A stretch of DNA of 64,000 bases, taken from the NCBI GenBank assembly GCA_964393865.1, contig CAYMUW010000004.1:43820-107819 (forward strand), in the 5' to 3' direction. The position numbers and the translations under genes were made by a program. Source of the DNA: Suilimivivens sp964393865 (GTDB lineage Bacteria; Bacillota; Clostridia; Lachnospirales; Lachnospiraceae). This document shows, one piece after another, positions 52,616 through 61,194 of the stretch (position 1 is its first letter; each line of letters opens with the position of its first letter). The notes beneath the pieces are model-generated. The model was not told the origin of the DNA, did not search any database, and was given only the letters and a program-made list of their open reading frames with translations.

Positions 52616-52667
52616 TGTTCCTTCACCTCTATGTTCCTCAGCTTTCTCAACATATACCTTCGTTCCT

Positions 52668-53387
52668 TTACCAGCTAAGCGGTTCCCCTTCATAATCCAC
52701 ATACAACGGTCTTTCCGTCATGGAAAGCGGCTGATCCAATACAAGCTTTAGAATAGCTTCTGCAGATTGTTCCGGTGTGATCTTAGCAGCTTTATCAAGA
52801 TGCCCCCGCATATAGGTGGCCACATGACCGGGATGAATTGCAATCACCCTGCCTCCCTCCTTGCGGATCTTATTATGTACCAAGGCGGACTGCATATTGT
52901 TTGCTGCCTTGGACATACAATAGGCAAACCAGCCCTCTCTTTCGCACTGTCCGATACTGCCGGCCTCGGAAGAAATGTTGACAATCAACTTCAAATCACT
53001 TTTCATTACATGCGCAGCTAATGCATTGGTCACCCGCAGAGTTCCCAGGGCGTTTACATTAATGACCTGCTTCATCTCTTCAAAATCCAGTTCATCATAA
53101 ATATTCTTATTAATGTCCCCCAGTATTCCCGCATTGTTGATTAAAAGATTTAAATAGGGAGCCTTTCTCAAAACATCCTGCTTCATCTGTGCCACACTGT
53201 CATCGCTGCCAATATCAAGCAGAATAATTGTCAATCTGTCCTGAAATTGTTCCTTCAACAGGTCCAACCGCTTTTCTTCCGGATTAATCCTTCCCGCAAA
53301 AACATGATAGCCTCTTTCAAGCAGCCTGGAAACCAAACAAAATCCCACTCCGTGATCAGCACCTGTTACAAGCCCATATTTTTCCAT
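52668..53387 (-). CDS. Short-chain dehydrogenase/reductase
   Basis: A 239-residue NAD(P)-dependent oxidoreductase. The cofactor motif TGADHGVG is at 8-15 and NNAGILG near 85; the catalytic Ser is in NISSEAG and the Tyr-Lys pair in YCMSK. The substrate is unknown. GGAGGAAG precedes the ATG. First gene of the SDR-YbaK-membrane-protein operon. Confidence 0.92.
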   Translation of the reverse strand: MEKYGLVTGADHGVGFCLVSRLLERGYHVFAGRINPEEKRLDLLKEQFQDRLTIILLDIGSDDSVAQMKQDVLRKAPYLNLLINNAGILGDINKNIYDELDFEEMKQVINVNALGTLRVTNALAAHVMKSDLKLIVNISSEAGSIGQCEREGWFAYCMSKAANNMQSALVHNKIRKEGGRVIAIHPGHVATYMRGHLDKAAKITPEQSAEAILKLVLDQPLSMTERPLYVDYEGEPLSW

Positions 53388-53450
53388 CTATCCGCTTCCT
53401 CCCTTCTGTTCCTGCCTTATTATATTGGATTTTTAACTTTCCCGCAATAG

Positions 53451-54057
53451 CTATCTGACCTCTGCCCTTCTGTAAACCTGATAAATCACAGGACATAACA
53501 GCAAAACAAAATGATCTGGCAGGAGCGCACAGATTTTGCTGACAATCACATAGGGAAGGCCTTGTAAAAATGCCGGCAGAAAAAGTCAAAATGACAGTTG
53601 GTGATATTGTAAAAGCTTTTCCAGCCCTCCCTGAGGTCTGAATAACCAGTCCCGCTCCGTCAGCTCCTAAGTATCCCAAAACAATTCCTGTATACAAAAG
53701 CACCATAACCCAGTACACCACCGTAACCATGAGTATCGTAGGAAAGAATTCAAACAACGCATCCCATCCTGCAAAATAATCGTAGTAAAAAGGAGTCTCA
53801 ATGCTTTCATAGCTGTGGATCAAAAAAGCCTTTTCCTCCTCCGAAAAGGTATCCTTTGCATCTCCATCAAGCCATTCCTTCAATTGAAGAACCCGGTTAT
53901 CATAGAATTTTGATGCATCCCCCGTCTCCAACTGATCTGCCAGATAATAATCATACTCCCGAAACTTGCCAAAGGACCGCACCAGCATGAGTAAGAGAAG
54001 CACCGCAGCCTTTCCGCTCCGCTTCCCAAATATTTTTTTCAGCTCATAAATCAGCAT
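53451..54057 (-). pseudogene. ABC-2 type permease remnant
   Basis: The ATG at 54057 starts MLIYELKKIFGKRSGK, a normal ABC-2 permease opening that overlaps the original end of the ATPase gene. It runs through an outer domain with FYDNRVLQLKEWLDG and one or two helices, then after SPTVILTF the frame changes to LPYVIVSKICALLPDHFVLL and stops at 53451. Several helices are missing compared with a normal permease of this type, and the end is out of frame. Confidence 0.78.
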
Positions 54058-54799
54058 CTTCTTCACCGTCCTTTTTCCTAAAACAATGTAAAAAAACATC
54101 CTCAAGCGTCAGTTCTTCTTCCTGTGCCGCAGGATGGGGGCTTTCCATTGCCAGCACTCACATATGTGCCATTCCTTCTCCTGTCCTGATATTGACCACC
54201 TTATAAGTTTTCCTGTAATAATCTGCCTCCTTAAGTGGCACTGTGAGATGAAAGACCTTTTCCTCCACATTTTCGGTGACCTCCTTCAGCGTACCGGCAT
54301 GCAGAATTTCCCCGTCCTTCATCAGCAGAATTTCATTGGCAATAGACTCAATATCCGACACAATATGAGTGGACAGCATCATCAGACGCTCTCTTGCAAG
54401 CTCACTGATCAGGTTACGAAATCTTATTCTCTCGCTGGGATCCAGACCTGCCGTGGGTTCATCCAGAATCAATATCTCCGGATCGTTCAGCATAGCCTGG
54501 GCGATTCCCACCCTACGCTTCATTCCGCCCGAAAGCTTTTTCATTTTTCTGTTTTTTATCTTAGAAAGGCCTACCTTATCCAGCATCATCATAACCTTTC
54601 TGGAAGCTGCGGCTCTGCTTACCCCCTTAATTGAAGCAATATAAAGCAGATAATCCTTAACCGTAAAATCGGGGTAATACCCAAATTCCTGGGGCAGATA
54701 TCCTAATACCTTACGGTACTCCGCTCCCATCTCAAAGATATCCGCGCCGTTATAATAAATCCTTCCTTCCGTAGGATGAAGCAGCGTACAAAGCATTCC
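54044..54799 (-). pseudogene. ABC transporter ATPase, Walker A deleted and nonsense codon near the end
   Basis: From MLCTLLHPTEGRIYYNG onward this is an ordinary drug/peptide-export ATPase: YLPQEFGYYPDFTVKDYLLY (Q-loop), KLSGGMKRRVGIAQAML (signature), ILILDEPTAGLDP (Walker B) and STHIVSD (H-loop). The N-terminal part with Walker A is missing; instead a membrane-protein frame is fused in phase. A TGA at 54158-54160 interrupts the frame, after which the same frame continues to ELTLEDVFLHCFRK and the true stop at 54044. It cannot hydrolyse ATP. Confidence 0.85.
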
Positions 54800-55345
54800 C
54801 TCCCATGCAGGGAGTGAAATTCTTTGATACAGATGATTGTCAACAACAACCACAAGCCATACGGCAGACCACAGCAGCGTCAGAAAGACGGCCCAAAACT
54901 CCGACATAATATATTTACTGCACAGAACTCCAAACAGGATGCCACAGGTTACCGAAAGCGGAACAAAAAAGTGTATCAGCATGCGCGCAGCGTAAATCTG
55001 CCGGAGAGAATAATAAGCCGCCGTTTCTATCTCCATAGTCTGGGACGATCTGTTTTTCCACAGCTCTGGAATAAGTAAAACCACAAATACCGGTGCCAAA
55101 ATTCCCATACCTCTCTGCATAGAAAGTTCTGTACAGCCCTCATGCATAGACCACCATAAAATAAGCAGCACACCTGCCTGCAGAAGCCACCATCTTTTTT
55201 TCACATATCCTGCCTGCTGATAGAGAAAGTCAAAATAGGATGACGGCTGCATTTCCGCCTCCGCAAAAAAGAGCTTCCTGGATTTCCGTGCGGTTTTGGC
55301 AATTTTCTCTTCCTCCGCTTCTCCCAATGTATGATTTCCATACAA
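54799..55345 (-). pseudogene. Membrane protein remnant fused between sigma factor and ATPase
   Basis: About 180 codons with an N-terminal cytoplasmic part (SSYFDFLYQQAGYVKKRWW) and some six helices, of the kind encoded between ECF sigma and ABC genes in clostridia. Both ends are lost: the 5' end is joined to sigma-factor sequence near 55345 and the 3' end to the ATPase near 54799. Confidence 0.7.
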
Positions 55346-55455
55346 TGATAGGTGCAATAGCTTAGCACATGGGAATAGTATTTCCGCACAAAAAGATCCA
55401 TGGCGGCCTCGTCGCCGCCCTTCATTCTCCTGATTAAAAGAAAATCCTGATCCAC
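55340..55455 (-). pseudogene. ECF sigma factor, N-terminal remnant
   Basis: A GTG start at 55455 with AAGGAGG upstream opens DQDFLLIRRMKGGDEAAMDL and VRKYYSHVLSYC, the beginning of sigma region 2. After about 38 codons the sequence leaves the family; regions 2.4 to 4 are deleted. Confidence 0.78.
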
Positions 55456-55478
55456 AAGGGCCTCCTTTCTGCCATTTT

Positions 55479-55492
55479 TGAAAGCGCTTTCT
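55479..55492. promoter_or_regulatory. CcpA cre site
   Basis: TGAAAGCGCTTTCT matches the catabolite-responsive consensus TGAAARCGYTTTCA at 13 of 14 positions and is nearly palindromic. It lies between a TATACT box (minus strand, 55497-55502) and the sigma-remnant start, a place where CcpA would repress. Confidence 0.75.
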
Positions 55493-55585
55493 AATAAGTA
55501 TAACGATGGAATGACGGAAATGGTTAAACATTTTGTACATTCAAAAATATTAATTTTTCTTAATGATTTTATGTTCCTGTTAAGT

Positions 55586-55614
55586 TTGTTAATGCATGAT
55601 GCCTATGGTATAAT
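55586..55614 (+). promoter_or_regulatory. Promoter of the DUF3160-capA operon
   Basis: TTGTTA (55586-55591), a 17-base spacer and a consensus TATAAT (55609-55614), 36 bases before the ATG. Confidence 0.78.
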
Positions 55615-55650
55615 ATACAAACCAAATTCCTAAAAGAAAGGCGCAAAATT

Positions 55651-57888
55651 ATGATACGTAAAAGGGGAAAACAATTAATTGCATTATTACTTGCCGCAGG
55701 TATTTTGTGCGGTTGTGCTGCCCAAAGCAGTGACAGCAAGGACGAAGCAGCGCTTTCTCCAGTCTCTTCTCCTGAACCGGAAGAGACAGAAGAAGCCTTA
55801 AAGGAAATAACAGAACAGCCAATGGAGGAATCTGAGTCCTTCACCGGCATTGGTACAAGACCTTCCTTCATTTCGGCTGCTTCGGAAAGCAGTGCCGATT
55901 TCGTTCCCTGCGTGGAATCCTATACGGTGGACACCGATCTTGGCAATGTGGAAAATCTGTGGCAGTTCTATTTCCCGGATGACGGCGAAATGACTCAAAA
56001 GCTGACACAGAACGGTTTTGTTGTATGTGGAAATGCGGGAGATGAATTTTTTGAAATTTACGAGACTAACCGGTATAGTATGATACCGAATTTTGTGACG
56101 GTTGATTCCATGATGCATACCTACCATATTTATTTCAGCCATTTACTGAAAAATCTGGAAAAGAACTATCTGACAGGCAGTGTGGCACAGCTAAGCAGCA
56201 GAATGCTTGCCGACAGCCTCGATCAATATGCCTTGTTAAAGGGCAGTGAATGGGAAAACGCAGCCAAGCGCAATGTGGCCTTTTTTACCGTAGGAGCCAA
56301 ACTCCTTGACGATGGCACGGAAGTAAATGCCGACGTGGCAGATATGGTTCAATACGAGCTGGAGCATATCGATCAGGCAAATGGCATATCCATATCGCAG
56401 ATCACGGAAGATGAGGAGGATTATTCCCAGTACAAGCCACGGGGATATTATGAAGGGGATGCCGGACTGGAATCCTATTTTAAGGCAATGATGTGGTATG
56501 GCCGAATCCATTTTAAGCAGGAAGAGGAAGACCTTACCAGAAGCGCTCTTCTTATTACCATGGCACTGAATGAGGACGCAGAAGCTTATGGTTTATGGGA
56601 AGCCGTCTATTCCGTAACCTCCTTTTTTGCAGGGGCCAGTGACGATTTAGGTGTATGCGAATATGCATCGGTTATGAGGGAGGCTTATGGAGAAAAGGTT
56701 ACCACTACGGATCTGATCGGAAATACCGGAGCCTTTCTTGATTTCCATAATAAAACCGCTGCGCTGCCTGCACCCCAGATTAATTCCATACCTATCTGGG
56801 ACGGAGAAGATAATGTTATCCCGGGCTTTCGGTTTATGGGACAACGGTTTACCATTGATGCATCCGTTATGCAAAAGCTTATTTACAGCAACGTTGAAGA
56901 AAACAGTGCCGGCGAAAAGCGTATGTTCCCCGATGTTCTTGATGTGCCCGCCGCTCTCGGCAGTGATACGGCGCTTCAAATTCTGCAGGATAACGGCGCA
57001 ACGGATTATCAGGGATATTCGGAAAATATGAATCAGCTCAGGGAAAGCCTGCAGAATGCAGACGATACGCTGTGGTCGGCCAGTCTCTATGCTGGCTGGC
57101 TAAATACCCTTCGGCCTCTGCTTACCGTTAAGGGTGAGGGATATCCTGTATTCATGCAAAATGAAGAATGGACGAAAAAGAATCTGGAATGCTTTGCCGG
57201 AAGCTTTACGGAGTTAAAGCATGACACCGTACTTTATTCCAAGCAGGTAATGGCAGAAATGGGCGGCGGTATGGAGGAAGAGCCGGACGACAGAGGGTAT
57301 GTGGAGCCGGAGCCTGTTGTATATGAGAGATTTGCTGCTCTTTCCACTATGACGGCAGAAGGACTTAAGCGTTACGGCATGCTCAGCAGCGCCGATGAGA
57401 ACAATCTTGTTCTCTTATCGGAGCTTGCAGACCAGCTGCTTGCCATTTCCCTGAAGGAGCTTCAGGATGAAACCCTGACGGATGAAGAATATGAGCTTAT
57501 CAGGTGCTTTGGCGGTAATCTTGAGCATTTCTGGCGGGAAGCCATGACAGATGATAAAGACGATTACTCTATCGCTACAAGAGAATGCCCGGCTGCAATT
57601 GTTGTCGATATTGCCACCGATCCAAACGGTGCAGTGCTTGAAGCGGCAACAGGCAATCCGTCCATCATTTACGTTGTAGTCAAGGTTGACGGAATGCTCA
57701 AAATTGCAAGAGGCAGCGCATACTCCTTCTATCAATTCACCCAGCCTATCGAAAGCCGGCTGACAGATACCGAGTGGCGCGTGATGATGGGAATACAGCC
57801 TGATGAAAACGGCAATTACAACTATGATAATAAAGTGGATAAACCGGAATGGACCAAAAGCTACCGGTATCAATATGACTGGGAATAA
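55651..57888 (+). CDS. DUF3160 domain lipoprotein
   Basis: A 745-residue lipoprotein: lipobox LCGC with Cys about 22, an acidic Ser/Glu/Pro linker (about 25-65) and a long DUF3160 domain. Marks are NGFVVCGNAGDEFFEIYE, FVTVDSMMHTYHIYFSHLL (near 150), FMGQRFTIDASVMQKLIY and, late, PAAIVVDIATDPNGAVLE. The family is extracellular and of unknown function. AAAGG precedes the ATG. The capA-like gene begins inside its last codons, so the two products are made together. Confidence 0.9.
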   Translation: MIRKRGKQLIALLLAAGILCGCAAQSSDSKDEAALSPVSSPEPEETEEALKEITEQPMEESESFTGIGTRPSFISAASESSADFVPCVESYTVDTDLGNVENLWQFYFPDDGEMTQKLTQNGFVVCGNAGDEFFEIYETNRYSMIPNFVTVDSMMHTYHIYFSHLLKNLEKNYLTGSVAQLSSRMLADSLDQYALLKGSEWENAAKRNVAFFTVGAKLLDDGTEVNADVADMVQYELEHIDQANGISISQITEDEEDYSQYKPRGYYEGDAGLESYFKAMMWYGRIHFKQEEEDLTRSALLITMALNEDAEAYGLWEAVYSVTSFFAGASDDLGVCEYASVMREAYGEKVTTTDLIGNTGAFLDFHNKTAALPAPQINSIPIWDGEDNVIPGFRFMGQRFTIDASVMQKLIYSNVEENSAGEKRMFPDVLDVPAALGSDTALQILQDNGATDYQGYSENMNQLRESLQNADDTLWSASLYAGWLNTLRPLLTVKGEGYPVFMQNEEWTKKNLECFAGSFTELKHDTVLYSKQVMAEMGGGMEEEPDDRGYVEPEPVVYERFAALSTMTAEGLKRYGMLSSADENNLVLLSELADQLLAISLKELQDETLTDEEYELIRCFGGNLEHFWREAMTDDKDDYSIATRECPAAIVVDIATDPNGAVLEAATGNPSIIYVVVKVDGMLKIARGSAYSFYQFTQPIESRLTDTEWRVMMGIQPDENGNYNYDNKVDKPEWTKSYRYQYDWE

Positions 57889-59317
57889 GCTTCTCAAAAG
57901 AATATTTACACTAATAGCGGCGGCAGGTATCGCCGCTGTTTTGTATGCATTGTGGATACAGGGATGCCTTCTGCCTCTGTGGGCCAAATGGAACAAGGCC
58001 GATATCTGTGACAGCACCGGTGAATACCAAATCCTGCTGCAGCACAGATCCGTTCACATCAAATATCAGGATGAGATTGTCTGGTCTTCCCCCGGAGAGG
58101 TAAAGGTGCAGGATGTGTTATCCTGCGATATCGACGGCGATAAGAAAGACGAGCTTTTACTGCTGTGCTGGAAAAGAGGCCGGTATGGAAACCACAAGCC
58201 CTTCTGGGTAGATGAAGACGAAAAAGGCTGGTCCCAGCATATCTTTGTATATGAATATCAGGACAAATCCATAAAACCAAAATGGATGTCCTCCTACATC
58301 GGGCAGGAGGTTGTTTCCCTTTCCGTAAAAGAGGAAGGCTCTTCCCCCTGTCATCTTCTGCTTACGGACCGGGAAGAACAAATAAGCAGCTGGGTATGGG
58401 ATTCATGGGGGTTTGCAAAAGAGGATACGGATGTTTCTTTTACCGTATTTGGTGACAACCTGATTCATGAGCCGCTGTACAGATATGGCCTGCAAAACGA
58501 CGAAGAATTTGGGTTTTTGTTTGAAAATATGAAAGAAATGATTTCTGCCAGCGATATTGCTGTGATCAATCAGGAGACGCCTCTTGTAGACCGCTCATCC
58601 CTGTATAGCGATTACCCAAGGTTCGGCACACCTCTTAATGTGGGAAGGGCTATTGCAAATGCAGGCTTTGATGTAGTGACCTGTGCAACCAACCATATAC
58701 TGGACAGAGGAACGGAAGGCGTTCAGATTACCAAGGACTTCTTTGATTCACAGGGCATTCTGTGCCTTGGCATTCAGGCGGCAGATGAGAAAGAATACCA
58801 TCCTTATGAAATTCTCCGAAAAAATGGCATCCGCTTCGCACTTCTTAACTACACATACGGAACGAACGGCATAAAGGTACCGGAAGAAAATCCGAATATG
58901 GTTCATCTGCTGGAAGATGAAACACAAATCAGGAATGATATCGCCAAAGCAAGATCAGAGACAGATTTTGTCATTGTTTTTGTCCATTGGGGCACGGAAA
59001 ATTCCGAAACGGTTGATGATTTTCAGAAGGAATGGGCACAGATATTTCTGGAAAGCAAAGCGGATGTAGTGATTGGCACTCATCCGCATATGCTGCAGCC
59101 CTATGAGGTCATGGAGTCCCATGACGGACATAAGATGCTGATTTATTATTCTATTGGCAATTATATCAGTGCACAAACCGAAAAGGAATGTGTGAAAGGA
59201 GGGATGGCAAGCTTTACCGTCTCCCTTACAGCATCAGGCTATCAGGTCACGGAATATGACCTGGAGCCTCTTAAAATCAAATGGCATACGGGCGGAAAAT
59301 ATACCGTGGAATATTAA
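57875..59317 (+). CDS. CapA-family metallophosphatase-like protein
   Basis: A 480-residue protein: an N-terminal membrane anchor (about 8-30), a beta-rich domain (about 40-190) with DIDGDKKDELLLL (FG-GAP/VCBS-like), and a CapA/PGA_cap domain (about 200-470). The CapA core shows FTVFGDNLIHEPLY, INQETPLV, VVTCATNHILDRG, VFVHWGTEN and VVIGTHPHMLQPYE, i.e. the Asp, Asn and His ligands of the metallophosphatase fold. CapA in Bacillus works in poly-gamma-glutamate capsule export; the rest of that operon is absent. The ATG overlaps the DUF3160 gene by 14 bases with little ribosome site, so translation is probably coupled. Confidence 0.9.
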   Translation: MTGNKLLKRIFTLIAAAGIAAVLYALWIQGCLLPLWAKWNKADICDSTGEYQILLQHRSVHIKYQDEIVWSSPGEVKVQDVLSCDIDGDKKDELLLLCWKRGRYGNHKPFWVDEDEKGWSQHIFVYEYQDKSIKPKWMSSYIGQEVVSLSVKEEGSSPCHLLLTDREEQISSWVWDSWGFAKEDTDVSFTVFGDNLIHEPLYRYGLQNDEEFGFLFENMKEMISASDIAVINQETPLVDRSSLYSDYPRFGTPLNVGRAIANAGFDVVTCATNHILDRGTEGVQITKDFFDSQGILCLGIQAADEKEYHPYEILRKNGIRFALLNYTYGTNGIKVPEENPNMVHLLEDETQIRNDIAKARSETDFVIVFVHWGTENSETVDDFQKEWAQIFLESKADVVIGTHPHMLQPYEVMESHDGHKMLIYYSIGNYISAQTEKECVKGGMASFTVSLTASGYQVTEYDLEPLKIKWHTGGKYTVEY

Positions 59318-61107
59318 TTCTCCTTATCTTTCCTGTGATAAAACTCCTGCAGCACGGAAAATGCCAGCTTTCTGCTCTTTTTATCTGCGCTGCATAAGCC
59401 CTTTAAATTATAATAGTTCTGGATCATGCTCAGTCTTCTGGGGCATCTGAAATCATACAAAATCCATGGAGTCATTCCCTGCACATAAGGAATCTTCTCC
59501 AAGGTAGCAACCTGCTGCCTGTAAATATGTGCCTGACAGTCCTCCGTCCACTTCTCTGTGATGCTGCCCCTGTGGCCCAGTCTGGCATCTGCACCGAACT
59601 CCGTAATTATCACCGGCTTATCCGGGTTACTCTTCTGTAAAAGATCGGGGAGCTTTTCAAAATCCGGCTGATACCATCCGCAATATTCATTGATACCGAT
59701 AATATCCAGACAGTCTCCCAGCCTGTCATTAATAATATTAATCTCATGGTCAACCAGACAGGCAGCGGAAACAAGCCTTCCGGAATCCGCCTTTTTGGCC
59801 GTTCTTACAAGACTGCTCATAAAGCGGTATCTGCTCTCGGTATCCAGATTTTCATTTCCCACTGACCAGATAATGACGCTGGCCCGGTTTTTGTCCCGTT
59901 CAATCAATTCCAAAAGCTGGTTTTCTGCATCCTCATATGTAGCTTCATTGTCAAAGTCAATTGCCCAATATACCGGTATCTCCTCCCATAGTAAAAGCCC
60001 CAGTTCATCTGCCAGTCTTGCCATGTTTTCATGATGAGGATAATGCGCCAGACGCATAAAATTACATCCCAGCTCCCTGGCAATTTTAATCGTTTCCATC
60101 CGCTCCTGATCAGTAAGCGCTTTTCCGTTTGCAACACTCTCCTCATGACAGCTGACGCCTCTAAGGAAAATCTCTTTGCCATTTAACAGAATTTTATTCT
60201 TCTCCACCCGGATATCCCGAAATCCGATTCGATCACTTAAGGTATCCTCCCCAAACCGGGCTTCCACATTATACAGCACCGGATTGTCCGGCTCCCAAAG
60301 TCTGGGAGCGGCACAAATACTTAATTCTCCCACGCCATCCTTAACTTCCACCAATTCGTCTACGGAGAGCTCCGGGATACAAAACCTTGCCTGTCCGTCT
60401 ACCGGCTGTGATACCTTAAGCTTTAACCGGATTGTCCGGTAGGTTCTGTCATCTCCGTCCAAGGAAACGCTCATATCCCTGATAAATACATCAGGCACAA
60501 AGAAAAGCTCCATACTTCTGTAAATTCCGCCGTAATTAAACCAGTCTGTGTTTTCCATGGGCACCTGTGTGGAACGTCTGGTATTGTCCACAGTGATCAC
60601 AATACGGTTTTCCTTATCCACATAATCCGTAATGTCAAAATAAGCAGGCGTGGAACCGCCCCTGTGCATTCCCACAAATTTCTTATTGATAAAAACCCTG
60701 CATATATAGTTGGCCGCACCGATCTTTAAATAAATCCTTTCCCCTTCCTTTGGCTGTAAAAGAAATTTTCGTGTAAACACCATGCTTCCCTCATACAGGA
60801 AAAGCTCAGGCTTCACCAAATTCCAACAGCAGGGGAGCTGCATAACCGGCCATTCATCAAAGGAAAAATCCACCGGAAGCTGTAATCCGTTATCATCATA
60901 ATACTTCTCTTCATACCACTTGGCTCTCAGGCAGGTATCATACTGATCAATACCGTAATGCCACAGCCCGTCCAGCGACTGGCGCTGCCTCATTCCGTCA
61001 TAGAGCATGGTCTGCGCCGCAGCCTTTCGATCTTCATAACAGTCCGTATACTTCGTCACGTGAATATCAGACTGGATATATCCTTCTTTTGCTGCACCTG
61101 TTTCCAT
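59314..61107 (-). CDS. Beta-glucuronidase (GH2)
   Basis: A 597-residue GH2 enzyme: jelly roll (about 1-180), Ig-like domain (about 185-300) and TIM barrel (about 305-597). Acid/base Glu419 is in SVGNENL and the nucleophile Glu503 is in ITEFGADA. The N-x-K pair that recognises the glucuronate carboxylate in this family is present (Asn567, Lys569 in YYNLKGL), so the activity is beta-glucuronidase, not galactosidase. No signal peptide. AAGGG precedes the ATG at 61107. Its stop codon overlaps that of capA (TTAA). It would release glucuronic acid from glycans or host conjugates. Confidence 0.93.
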   Translation of the reverse strand: METGAAKEGYIQSDIHVTKYTDCYEDRKAAAQTMLYDGMRQRQSLDGLWHYGIDQYDTCLRAKWYEEKYYDDNGLQLPVDFSFDEWPVMQLPCCWNLVKPELFLYEGSMVFTRKFLLQPKEGERIYLKIGAANYICRVFINKKFVGMHRGGSTPAYFDITDYVDKENRIVITVDNTRRSTQVPMENTDWFNYGGIYRSMELFFVPDVFIRDMSVSLDGDDRTYRTIRLKLKVSQPVDGQARFCIPELSVDELVEVKDGVGELSICAAPRLWEPDNPVLYNVEARFGEDTLSDRIGFRDIRVEKNKILLNGKEIFLRGVSCHEESVANGKALTDQERMETIKIARELGCNFMRLAHYPHHENMARLADELGLLLWEEIPVYWAIDFDNEATYEDAENQLLELIERDKNRASVIIWSVGNENLDTESRYRFMSSLVRTAKKADSGRLVSAACLVDHEINIINDRLGDCLDIIGINEYCGWYQPDFEKLPDLLQKSNPDKPVIITEFGADARLGHRGSITEKWTEDCQAHIYRQQVATLEKIPYVQGMTPWILYDFRCPRRLSMIQNYYNLKGLCSADKKSRKLAFSVLQEFYHRKDKEN

Positions 61108-61194
61108 TTTCACCCTTCCCTTCTGTCAATAAACTTCTTATTTTCCATTACCGAACAGTCCTTGCCTTATTTCCTTATTCTCAGAACGCCCATA

